The translations under genes were made by a program, and so were the position numbers. Of a stretch of 16,326 nucleotides of DNA, positions 7,003-13,325 are shown piece after piece. The stretch comes from Spirochaetaceae bacterium (GTDB taxonomy: Bacteria; Spirochaetota; Spirochaetia; DSM-27196; SKKC01). The stretch is taken from NCBI GenBank assembly GCA_003552745.1, contig PUOG01000253.1:1-16326 (forward strand). Direction: 5' to 3'. How positions within the stretch are numbered: position 1 is the first letter of the stretch; the number at the start of each line of letters is the position of its first letter. The notes beneath the pieces were generated by a model. The model had not been told where the DNA came from, did no database searches, and saw nothing but the letters and a program-made list of their open reading frames with translations.

Positions 7003-7827
7003 ATGTCGAACACACTGAACGAGATATTCAACGATCCTACCTTCTCCTGGCAGCGGATCATCCATCGCTGCTCGCGGTTCGTACGTGCGAATCCGCTGTT
7101 GACTGCCGTGGTCACGGTGGGTTGGTGGGTCCTCCCGAATCCTCTCCTGGTCCCGCTCCCCGGGGCGGCCGGGACGGCGCCGGCGCCGCCGGTCGGTGCG
7201 TTTTCGGCTCAGCTCTTGGCAACAGCAATAGTCTGGTTGGTTACCGCCACGGCGCTCCGCGTCGGGTTCGCGAGTTTCGTGCACGCGGCTGCGGAGGACG
7301 AGGCGTCCGGGATAGCGGTTGCACCACTTTCGACCCGTTCGGACCTTGTCCGCCTGCTCGGCCGTTTCGTGCTCGGCATGGCTCGTATCTGGATCGTCAT
7401 CGTGATTGTTGGCGGTGTCGCGCTCTTTCTGCTTGGATTGATGATACTTCCTGCGACTCGCGTCGACGGCGAGATGCTCTTCTCCGGTCTTGTAGCACCG
7501 GTGGTAGTCGGGGTCGTGGTCGCCGTGACTCGAAGTGCCTGCGCTCCCGGTCTCGAAGCGATCGTTCAGCACAACGAAGGCGTCCGGGACGCGTTCCGAA
7601 GAGGGCGAATACTGTTTCGCGAACGCCGTTTCCACGTCTTTCTCCTCGTACTCGCCGCTCACATTTTCTACGTTGTCGAACCGCTTGTCACCGGAATCAC
7701 GCCGGAGAATCCGATCGCACTCGAAGCCGCTCGCATCGTCGCCGCTGTGGTCCGAAGCGGCGGGTTGTTGCTCCTGTTGTCGTGGTACCACGAGGCTCGA
7801 CTTTGCACCGGCGAGGAACTCGAGTAG
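7003..7827 (+). CDS. Uncharacterised multi-pass inner-membrane protein
   Basis: The family is not recognised. The 274-residue protein has about six hydrophobic segments, near residues 31-51, 66-90, 126-150, 158-178, 209-230 and 241-261. A Pro/Ala/Gly-rich loop (about 50-65) separates the first two. A charged loop at 190-210 (HNEGVRDAFRRGRILFRERR) is probably cytoplasmic. The general pattern, amphipathic charged stretches followed by strongly hydrophobic pairs, resembles small DUF-type membrane proteins, but no motif supports a function. The frame runs upstream into metK (ATG at 6934), but the ATG at 7003, 23 bases after the metK stop, gives a sensible soluble N-terminus (MSNTLNEIFNDPTFSW). 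The ribosome binding site is weak (GGAAA). A TATAAC over the metK stop (6975-6980) could be a -10. Confidence 0.75.
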   Translation: MSNTLNEIFNDPTFSWQRIIHRCSRFVRANPLLTAVVTVGWWVLPNPLLVPLPGAAGTAPAPPVGAFSAQLLATAIVWLVTATALRVGFASFVHAAAEDEASGIAVAPLSTRSDLVRLLGRFVLGMARIWIVIVIVGGVALFLLGLMILPATRVDGEMLFSGLVAPVVVGVVVAVTRSACAPGLEAIVQHNEGVRDAFRRGRILFRERRFHVFLLVLAAHIFYVVEPLVTGITPENPIALEAARIVAAVVRSGGLLLLLSWYHEARLCTGEELE

Positions 7828-7860
7828 GCGACCGCCCTCTTTCTGTGCTACACTTTTCGT
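7825..7860 (+). promoter_or_regulatory. Predicted fxsA promoter, extended -10, leaderless
   Basis: TGCTACACT at 7846-7854 reads as an extended -10 (TGn plus TACACT). Its last base is six bases before the fxsA ATG at 7861, so the predicted transcription start falls on or next to the A of the ATG. No Shine-Dalgarno is present; the leader is pyrimidine-rich. The -35 position is weak (TAGGCG at 7825-7830, 18-base spacer, overlapping the upstream stop codon). Confidence 0.5.
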
Positions 7861-8295
7861 ATGTTCGGGAAGTTGCTCCTGCTGTTCACTCTCGTACCGC
7901 TTATCGAGCTCTACCTGCTTATTCTGATCGGGCAGTCGATTGGAGCGTTGCCGACGGTGCTCCTCGTCGTGTTGACCGGTACGTTGGGTGCCGCGCTCGC
8001 ACGTCGTCAGGGATTCTCGGTGTGGGCGCGCATAAATCGGGAGATGCAATCGGGACGATTCCCGGCCAACGATCTTATCGACGCGGTTCTTCTGTTGGTC
8101 TCCGGTGTCACGCTACTTACTCCCGGCGTCATTACCGACGTGCTCGGGTTCCTCCTGCTCATTCCGCTGACTCGTGCTCCGATCCGTGAGTTTCTCAAGA
8201 GGCGCTTCCGCGCGATGAATCTCCATGCAGGTACCGTGCGTACCGAAACGATCTATACCGACTACACGGTGGGCCCCAAGTCCGACGAGTCATGA
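7861..8295 (+). CDS. fxsA: FxsA family membrane protein
   Basis: The 144-residue protein has the full FxsA pattern: LVPLIELYLLILIGQSIGALP (about 11-31), LTGTLGAALARRQGF (38-52) and a distal hydrophobic stretch SGVTLLTPGVITDVLGFLLLIPLTR. E. coli FxsA is a small inner-membrane protein whose overproduction relieves F-plasmid-mediated exclusion of phage T7. Its normal function is unknown, although the family is very widespread. Three to four membrane segments are likely, with a charged C-terminal tail from about residue 110. Its TGA overlaps the ATG of the downstream lipoprotein gene (ATGA), so it leads a probable fxsA-lipoprotein-zwf operon, separate from metK because a promoter lies just upstream. 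Confidence 0.9.
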   Translation: MFGKLLLLFTLVPLIELYLLILIGQSIGALPTVLLVVLTGTLGAALARRQGFSVWARINREMQSGRFPANDLIDAVLLLVSGVTLLTPGVITDVLGFLLLIPLTRAPIREFLKRRFRAMNLHAGTVRTETIYTDYTVGPKSDES

Positions 8296-9443
8296 AACAG
8301 CTTGTCATCATCGTGTGCCTCTTCGTGTTCTTTACCGGTTGTGCCGCGCTGCGGCCACGACCGGAGCCGTCGCGGGATGTCACCTACGAACGTCCCGATG
8401 ACGAGCGTGAGGTGACTCGCGAGGAAGCCGAAGAGGTATTCGATCCAAGCCGTCTCGGTCGATATGACGTCGGCGTAATCCGTGCCGGCGGGTTCGAGAC
8501 CGACGCCCCGCTCGAGCTTACCCCCTATGCCCGTGCGACAATCTTCGCATCGATGCTCGAGACATTCGACCTGGTCGAGGTAATGACCGCCGACCAGCGT
8601 CGGGACTTCTACGGTGCGCTTTTCAAGAATGTACCGACCGGTCCGGACGGTGCATTTCGAGCCGTCGTGATTGGACACTATTTTCAGTCGGGTGAGCCGC
8701 TCTACATCCTGCTCGCAATCGGAGGATCGACGGTCGGCGGCGATGTCGCCGGCGAAGCGGTGCACACATTGCTCTACCAGTCGAGCGCGCTCGCCGGGGC
8801 CGACGGTACAGCGGCGCGCGTGCAGGGTCGGTTCGTCGACATGACGGTGAACATCTCCTGGATCTATCCGGTCGATTCGACGGGGTCGGTACGGAGTGTC
8901 GAAGGCTCGGTGGTTCCGATCACCACAGCTCGTTCGACCAGGGTGACCCGGACGGAAGCTGGACGCCCGGACGGTACCGGCGACGGAGCGACCAACCCGG
9001 AGCGCGGCGACCGGGAGAGCGATGAAGAAGAGGTAGTGGTGTACGAGGAGGAGGCCTCCGAGAGCCTTCTCGATAGCTTCGACGTACGCCGGCTCGATGC
9101 ACGTCCATTCCCGTCCGCGGCGCGGGAGCGCATTCGGTTGGCGTATCGCATTCTCGATCGAAACTCGGCGATCGATGTCTCGTACGTACCGCGGCTCGTT
9201 GACTCCGTGTTCTCCGATAGATCCGAGGAGCCGTGGCTTCGCGTCGAAGCCGGATTTGCCGCCTTTCTCTACGAGCTGTTCCGGGGTGACCTCGAGGCCG
9301 CCGAGGGTCGTCTTGCCGCGTTGTCCGAACTGACGGAGTATCGCGAGCAGATCGGGGACCGGCTCCACGACCGGGTAACGGTGATCGGCCCCGTACTCCT
9401 GGAAGCGATCGAATACGAGGTGGAGCATGAGTCTGAGTTCTGA
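8292..9443 (+). CDS. Uncharacterised lipoprotein
   Basis: No family was recognised. The 383-residue protein begins MKQLVIIVCLFVFFTGCAAL. This is a short basic start, a hydrophobic core and a lipobox FTGC with Cys17 as the likely lipidated residue; Phe at -3 is atypical for enterobacteria but is tolerated in spirochaete lipoboxes. After an acidic linker (21-50), residues 55-210 look like a globular beta-rich domain including YILLAIGGSTVGGDVAG. A strongly acidic low-complexity linker spans about 224-258 (RESDEEEVVVYEEEASES), and residues 265-380 look helical. Coupling to fxsA (ATGA overlap) and a 17-base overlap with zwf at the 3' end support this frame over the antisense one. Likely anchored in the inner or outer membrane, facing the periplasm. 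Confidence 0.8.
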   Translation: MKQLVIIVCLFVFFTGCAALRPRPEPSRDVTYERPDDEREVTREEAEEVFDPSRLGRYDVGVIRAGGFETDAPLELTPYARATIFASMLETFDLVEVMTADQRRDFYGALFKNVPTGPDGAFRAVVIGHYFQSGEPLYILLAIGGSTVGGDVAGEAVHTLLYQSSALAGADGTAARVQGRFVDMTVNISWIYPVDSTGSVRSVEGSVVPITTARSTRVTRTEAGRPDGTGDGATNPERGDRESDEEEVVVYEEEASESLLDSFDVRRLDARPFPSAARERIRLAYRILDRNSAIDVSYVPRLVDSVFSDRSEEPWLRVEAGFAAFLYELFRGDLEAAEGRLAALSELTEYREQIGDRLHDRVTVIGPVLLEAIEYEVEHESEF

Positions 9444-10965
9444 AGACAGCGGTCGTGACGATCGGACCTCGGTGACCGTCGTGATTTTCGGCGCAACCGG
9501 CGATCTGACCCGTCGAAAGCTGATTCCCGCGCTCTACAACAACTTTCGCAAGGGCAGACTGGACCACGTCAAACGGGTGATCGGCTTCGCACGGCGCGAG
9601 TGGAGTGACGAATACTTCATCGATCAGGCGAAAAGTGGTGCCATCGAGTTCTCGGGGGAGACCTTCTCGGATGACACATGGAGCGAGTTTTCGAGACTGC
9701 TTCACTATCACACAGGCGACCTCGACTCGTCCGAGGCCTTTGATTCACTGGCGCGCTATCTCGACGAGGTGGAAAAGGGCGACGAGGCGAGACTGTACTA
9801 CCTTGCCACCATGCCCGAGCTATACACCACGATATGTACCGAGCTGCATGCGCACGGGATGACCGAAGAGCTTCACGCCGAGCGTCGAATCGTCATCGAG
9901 AAGCCGTTCGGCCGTGACGGCGAGTCCGCTCGTGCGCTCGACGACGCCGTTCATTCGGCATTTGCCGAGCATCAGGTATTCCGCATCGATCACTATCTCG
10001 GCAAGGAAACGGCGCAGAATCTGCTCTTCCTGCGCTTCGCGAACACCATATTCGAGCCGATCTGGAACAGGCGCTATGTCGAGAACGTGCAGATCACGGT
10101 CGCCGAGACCGTAGATGTCGGTACCCGCGCAGGATACTACGATACCTCCGGTGTGCTGCGAGATATGTTTCAGAATCACCTTCTGCAGTTACTCGCGCTC
10201 ACGGCGATGGAACCGCCGGCCTCGCTGAAAGCCGACGATGTCCGTAACGAGAAAGCGAAAGTGCTCAGCGCGGTTCAGCCGGTGCATCCGAAGGACGCGA
10301 TACGGGCTCAGTACCGCGGATATGTCGACGCCGACCGGGTGGCTCCCGACTCGACGACACCGACATACGCAGCAATGAAGCTCTACGTGAATACGTGGCG
10401 CTGGCACGGAGTCCCGTTCTACCTTCGCTCAGGTAAGGCGCTGTGCAGCAAAACGAGCGAAATCATAATCCGTTTCCAGGCACCGCCGGGTACTCTTTTC
10501 GATCTCGACGCCTCCGAAGGGTACACCTCGAACACGATATCGATCTGTATCCAGCCCCGCGAAGGCACACACGTAAAATACCAGGTGAAAGTTCCCGACG
10601 GAGGCGGCGCTTCGCGCTCAGTCGACATGAGCTTCGATTATCGGCGTTCATTCCCCGACAACCCCATACCCGACGCGTATGAGCGGCTGCTGCTCGACGC
10701 GATCAACGGTGACGCTTCGCTCTTCGCGCGCAGCGACGATATCCGGTTCTCGTGGGACATCATCGACCCGATTCTGAGGCGTTGGGAGTCTTCGGATAGC
10801 GAGTCGCTGCCGGAAGAAGAGCGACCGTTGCCGCTCACCTATTACGACCGCGGCAGTTGGGGACCGGCCGAAGCAGACGAGCTCCTTGCTCGGGCCGGTC
10901 ACCGGTGGCAGCTCGGCTGTCTCGAGGCCGGTGGCGAAGAGGGTTGTATCGAGATCACCGATTGA
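9427..10965 (+). CDS. zwf: Glucose-6-phosphate 1-dehydrogenase
   Basis: A 512-residue, full-length G6PD, the first enzyme of the oxidative pentose phosphate pathway, oxidising glucose 6-phosphate to 6-phosphogluconolactone and making NADPH. The nucleotide-binding motif VIFGATGDLTRRKLIPALYN begins at residue 19. The substrate-site signature RIDHYLGKE is at 186-194 (Asp188, His189, Lys193). MFQNHLLQLLALTAMEPP carries His251, the expected catalytic base. The C-terminal FARSDDIRFSWDIIDPIL is also typical. A good ribosome binding site, GAGG at 9417-9420, lies six bases before the ATG. The start lies inside the end of the lipoprotein gene, so coupling is likely. No pgl or gnd is adjacent in the window, so the pathway is completed elsewhere. 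Confidence 0.97.
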   Translation: MSLSSEDSGRDDRTSVTVVIFGATGDLTRRKLIPALYNNFRKGRLDHVKRVIGFARREWSDEYFIDQAKSGAIEFSGETFSDDTWSEFSRLLHYHTGDLDSSEAFDSLARYLDEVEKGDEARLYYLATMPELYTTICTELHAHGMTEELHAERRIVIEKPFGRDGESARALDDAVHSAFAEHQVFRIDHYLGKETAQNLLFLRFANTIFEPIWNRRYVENVQITVAETVDVGTRAGYYDTSGVLRDMFQNHLLQLLALTAMEPPASLKADDVRNEKAKVLSAVQPVHPKDAIRAQYRGYVDADRVAPDSTTPTYAAMKLYVNTWRWHGVPFYLRSGKALCSKTSEIIIRFQAPPGTLFDLDASEGYTSNTISICIQPREGTHVKYQVKVPDGGGASRSVDMSFDYRRSFPDNPIPDAYERLLLDAINGDASLFARSDDIRFSWDIIDPILRRWESSDSESLPEEERPLPLTYYDRGSWGPAEADELLARAGHRWQLGCLEAGGEEGCIEITD

Positions 10966-10990
10966 CCAACCCTCCGTTATCGATGCCGGC

Positions 10991-11019
10991 TGGAAATTCC
11001 CGGTCGCGAATCGTACACT
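10991..11019 (+). promoter_or_regulatory. Predicted promoter for the beta-barrel/exchanger operon, leaderless
   Basis: TGGAAA (10991-10996, four of six matches to the -35 consensus), a 17-base spacer and TACACT (11014-11019) form a plausible sigma-70 promoter. Seven bases lie between the -10 and the ATG at 11027, so transcription would begin at about 11026. No Shine-Dalgarno precedes the ATG. Confidence 0.55.
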
Positions 11020-11026
11020 CATCGCC

Positions 11027-11764
11027 ATGCAGCAGTCCGAACGCGAACCGGCGAAATGCTCCGCCGGCGCGACGCGCATCGGTCGTCTCCGGCCTTCGGC
11101 GACCTTTGTACTCGTCACTCTTCTGCTCCTGGCGATAGGTGTTCCTCCGGCACACGCTCAGTGGCGATTCGGGGCCATCGGCGGTGCCGGAGTCTCACTT
11201 CTCAGCGGGGCCGACTGGCGAGACGATCTCGCCATCGACGACGCGGAGGAATACCCTGCCCTCGGTGCGCGCGCCGCGCTCCACGCCGGCTACCGCTTCC
11301 TGCCGTGGCTCGCGGTGCGGCTTTCGTTTTCAACGCTGAGAGCGTCTTCACGATACGAGTACGTTGACGATCTCGACGGTGAAACGTACGAGTATGACGG
11401 TTCGCTTTCCTGGTGGAGCGGCGGTCCGGGGGCGCAGGCGGAACTCCGGATCCCGATCGAACCGGTAGAACCGTATCTCTCGCTCGGTGCGATCGGTTCG
11501 TTCCCCTTCTCGCGATTCGTTCCGAGGGAAAACTCGGATGAAGTCTCGATTGTACGCCGCATTCCGGCCGAACGCTCGATCGTGCTCCACGTCTCCGGAG
11601 AGGCCGGAGTACGATTCCCCGTCGGCCCGATTACCGCTCTCGCTGGAATCCACTACGAACGCTCGCTCACCCGTTACTTCGACTCATCGGCGTGGCCGCG
11701 CCTGTACGCCAACGTGTTAACGCTCAACGCCGGCGTGGAGATACCGCTTGAGGGCTCTCAGTGA
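11027..11764 (+). CDS. Putative outer-membrane beta-barrel protein, signal peptide present
   Basis: The 245-residue protein has an unusually long polar N-region (about 25 residues, with Arg at 17, 20 and 22). A hydrophobic core FVLVTLLLLAIGV follows, then a signal peptidase I site AHA|QW after residue 44. The mature part of about 200 residues alternates hydrophobic and polar residues with many aromatics (RFGAIGGAGVSLL, ALHAGYRFLPWLAVRLSF, VEPYLSLGAIGSFPF, ITALAGIHYERSL) and ends in NAGVEIPLEGSQ, the look of a small outer-membrane barrel. No specific function is recognised. The frame is open back into zwf, but 11027 is the only start codon between the zwf stop and the signal core, and a promoter abuts it. 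Its stop overlaps the exchanger start. Confidence 0.75.
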   Translation: MQQSEREPAKCSAGATRIGRLRPSATFVLVTLLLLAIGVPPAHAQWRFGAIGGAGVSLLSGADWRDDLAIDDAEEYPALGARAALHAGYRFLPWLAVRLSFSTLRASSRYEYVDDLDGETYEYDGSLSWWSGGPGAQAELRIPIEPVEPYLSLGAIGSFPFSRFVPRENSDEVSIVRRIPAERSIVLHVSGEAGVRFPVGPITALAGIHYERSLTRYFDSSAWPRLYANVLTLNAGVEIPLEGSQ

Positions 11765-12699
11765 TCGTCACCGGTGCGCTCTTCGCGCTGGGAATTGCGC
11801 TGATCGTCACCGGCTCCTATCTGCTCGTCGACGGGGCTTCCTCGATCGCGCACCGTCTCGGCGTACGGACGCTCACCATCGGGTTGACGGTTGTTTCGAT
11901 CGGCACTGCTTCGCCGGAGATCGTGGTGAACGCAATCGCAGCGGTGCGTGGAGCGACCGAAGTAACGTTCGGGAACGTCCTCGGCAGCAACATTTTCAAT
12001 CTTCTGGCGGTTCTCGGGCTGACGGCGGTCGTCCGCAGTCTTGCGGTCGGAAGTACGACTGTGCGCTATGAGATTCCGATGTGCGTCGCCGGGGCCGTTG
12101 CGCTGATCGTGATCGCAGTGAACGGAGCGATCGGAACGGCGGCCGGCATTTTCCTGCTCGTGTGCTTCGCTGCATTTCTCGGTTACACGATCATCTCCGG
12201 GCGCAGAACACCCGAGATCGTAGAGGAACCGAAGCATCTCGGACTGAACCCGGCTCTGGCCATCGCCGCGATAATCGGTGGGCTCGCGATGCTGCTCTAC
12301 GGTGGGAACCTTGTCGTGGATTCGGCGGTCGAGCTCGCGGAGCTTCTCGGAGTCCCACAACGGGTCATCGCGTTGACGGTCGTGGCGATCGGAACGTCGC
12401 TTCCGGAGATTGCCACGTCGTTGATGGCGCTGTTCCGCAGACAGGTCGACCTGGCGATCGGAAACGCGGTCGGCTCGTGTATCGTAAACGTAACGCTGAT
12501 CCTCGGATTGTCGTCGATCATCACGCCGGTGCAGGTACCCGCAGGGGCGACGCTCGATCTCGCCGTTTACCTCATTGCGAGCATCGTATTGCTATTCTTC
12601 GCCATTACGCCGGTTGGTTCCGGACGGCTTCAGCGGCTGGAGGGAGTGACCCTGCTCGTCGGCTACGCAGGCTATCTCGTCGCGCTTGTGTTGATGTGA
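11761..12699 (+). CDS. yrbG: Calcium/sodium antiporter, YrbG family (CaCA superfamily)
   Basis: The 312-residue membrane protein has two inverted alpha-repeats, the hallmark of Na+/Ca2+ exchangers. Repeat 1 has SIGTASPEIVVN (47-57 region) and GNVLGSNIFNLL (71-82). Repeat 2 has AIGTSLPEIATS (209-220) and GNAVGSCIVNVTL (234-246), with Glu53 and Glu216 in the two PE motifs. About ten transmembrane helices and the length fit YrbG. The second GSN motif reads GSC (Cys240), an unusual change near the ion path. The start is GTG at 11761, overlapping the barrel gene's TGA (GTGA), with GAGGG at 11750-11754 six bases upstream. The operon pairing with an outer-membrane barrel is unexplained. The transported ions are inferred from the family. 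Confidence 0.92.
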   Translation: MIVTGALFALGIALIVTGSYLLVDGASSIAHRLGVRTLTIGLTVVSIGTASPEIVVNAIAAVRGATEVTFGNVLGSNIFNLLAVLGLTAVVRSLAVGSTTVRYEIPMCVAGAVALIVIAVNGAIGTAAGIFLLVCFAAFLGYTIISGRRTPEIVEEPKHLGLNPALAIAAIIGGLAMLLYGGNLVVDSAVELAELLGVPQRVIALTVVAIGTSLPEIATSLMALFRRQVDLAIGNAVGSCIVNVTLILGLSSIITPVQVPAGATLDLAVYLIASIVLLFFAITPVGSGRLQRLEGVTLLVGYAGYLVALVLM

Positions 12700-12710
12700 G
12701 AGGCCCGACG

Positions 12711-13244
12711 CTATTGCGAGTCACCGTGTACCCGCTTCTCCAATACGTCGAGAAGCGCCTCGAATCTCGGCCGGACCTGGGGCGACGCCTCCACGATGTC
12801 CTTATGTGCCTCGAGCACATAATCGTCGGTCAGCAGATCCTTTCTCTGAAGCGGAACGTGATCGAGCACGTCGGTGCGCAACTCTTTCATCGACGACTCG
12901 AAAACGATCGGAAGGTATCCGTACAGATGACACGTTTTCAGCACGTGGCTCACGTTCTCGGAAGGATTACAGAACCACGCCTTCCCGTCCTGCTCCGTCA
13001 TGTAGCGGTTGAGTTTCAACAGCGTACCGATGGTGGTGCTGTCGATGTACTCCGCCTGGGAGAGATCGAGAAAGACCTCATTTATGTCGTTCTGCGTCAC
13101 CACTTCGGTGACGTGCTCGAACATCGAGTAGGCGGTTAACGCCTGAATATGTCCTTCGGCGAACAGAATGAGCACGTTCTGCTGCTTCAAGTAGTAAACA
13201 TGCCCGTTTCCGTTCACACAATCTACGATAGTACAGAATCGCAT
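12711..13244 (-). CDS. STAS-domain protein (anti-sigma factor antagonist-like)
   Basis: The 177-residue protein has a STAS fold, about residues 15-115. VLILFAEGHIQ leads into EVFLDLSQAEYIDSTTIGTLLKL (about 57-79). The IDSTTIG segment aligns with the (M/I)DSSGLG motif of SpoIIAA-type antagonists, placing Ser69 at the phosphorylatable serine. Such proteins usually bind an anti-sigma factor or act in a switch with a serine kinase and phosphatase; no partner lies in the window. A charged helical tail (about 120-177) follows the domain. The frame extends upstream over the divergent gene, but the ATG at 13242-13244 is preferred: it follows a GGGAGG site (complement of 13255-13260) and gives a normal STAS N-terminus. 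It converges on the exchanger gene with an 11-base gap. Confidence 0.85.
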   Translation of the reverse strand: MRFCTIVDCVNGNGHVYYLKQQNVLILFAEGHIQALTAYSMFEHVTEVVTQNDINEVFLDLSQAEYIDSTTIGTLLKLNRYMTEQDGKAWFCNPSENVSHVLKTCHLYGYLPIVFESSMKELRTDVLDHVPLQRKDLLTDDYVLEAHKDIVEASPQVRPRFEALLDVLEKRVHGDSQ

Positions 13245-13282
13245 GAAGCGCCTACCTCCCGGCCGCTGCAGGTGTCCCGGCG

Positions 13283-13315
13283 TTGTGAGTCGCTTCGCAC
13301 TCGTGCTACAGTAGC
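13283..13315 (+). promoter_or_regulatory. Predicted efflux-gene promoter with palindromic -10
   Basis: TTGTGA (13283-13288), an 18-base spacer and TACAGT (13307-13312), preceded by TGC, form a plausible extended -10 promoter for the gene starting at 13326. The -10 lies inside the perfect palindrome GCTACAGTAGC (13305-13315), so the minus strand reads TACTGT at the same place. It could therefore also start the divergent STAS gene with a leader of about 57 bases. Confidence 0.45.
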
Positions 13316-13325
13316 GCTCCCTTCG

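Noticed and set aside
7176..7187. Palindrome GGCGCCGGCGCC
   Set aside because: Lies inside a coding sequence for an Ala/Pro-rich loop and is explained by GC-rich codons; no T-run or regulatory context.
6904..8049. 381-residue minus-strand open frame over the metK end, the membrane protein and fxsA
   Set aside because: Extremely rich in Arg, Asp, Glu, His and Gln, with no motif. fxsA on the plus strand is certain, so this is a shadow.
7122..8189. 355-residue plus-strand open frame in another frame
   Set aside because: Arg/Ser/Pro-rich with no motif, and it overlaps the recognisable fxsA gene in a different frame.
8262..9428. 388-residue minus-strand open frame over the lipoprotein gene
   Set aside because: The plus strand has a signal peptide with lipobox and start/stop overlaps on both sides. 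The minus frame has no signal or motif.
12081..13139. 352-residue plus-strand open frame across the exchanger and STAS genes
   Set aside because: Arg/Asp-rich shadow of the exchanger in another frame, running antisense into the STAS gene.
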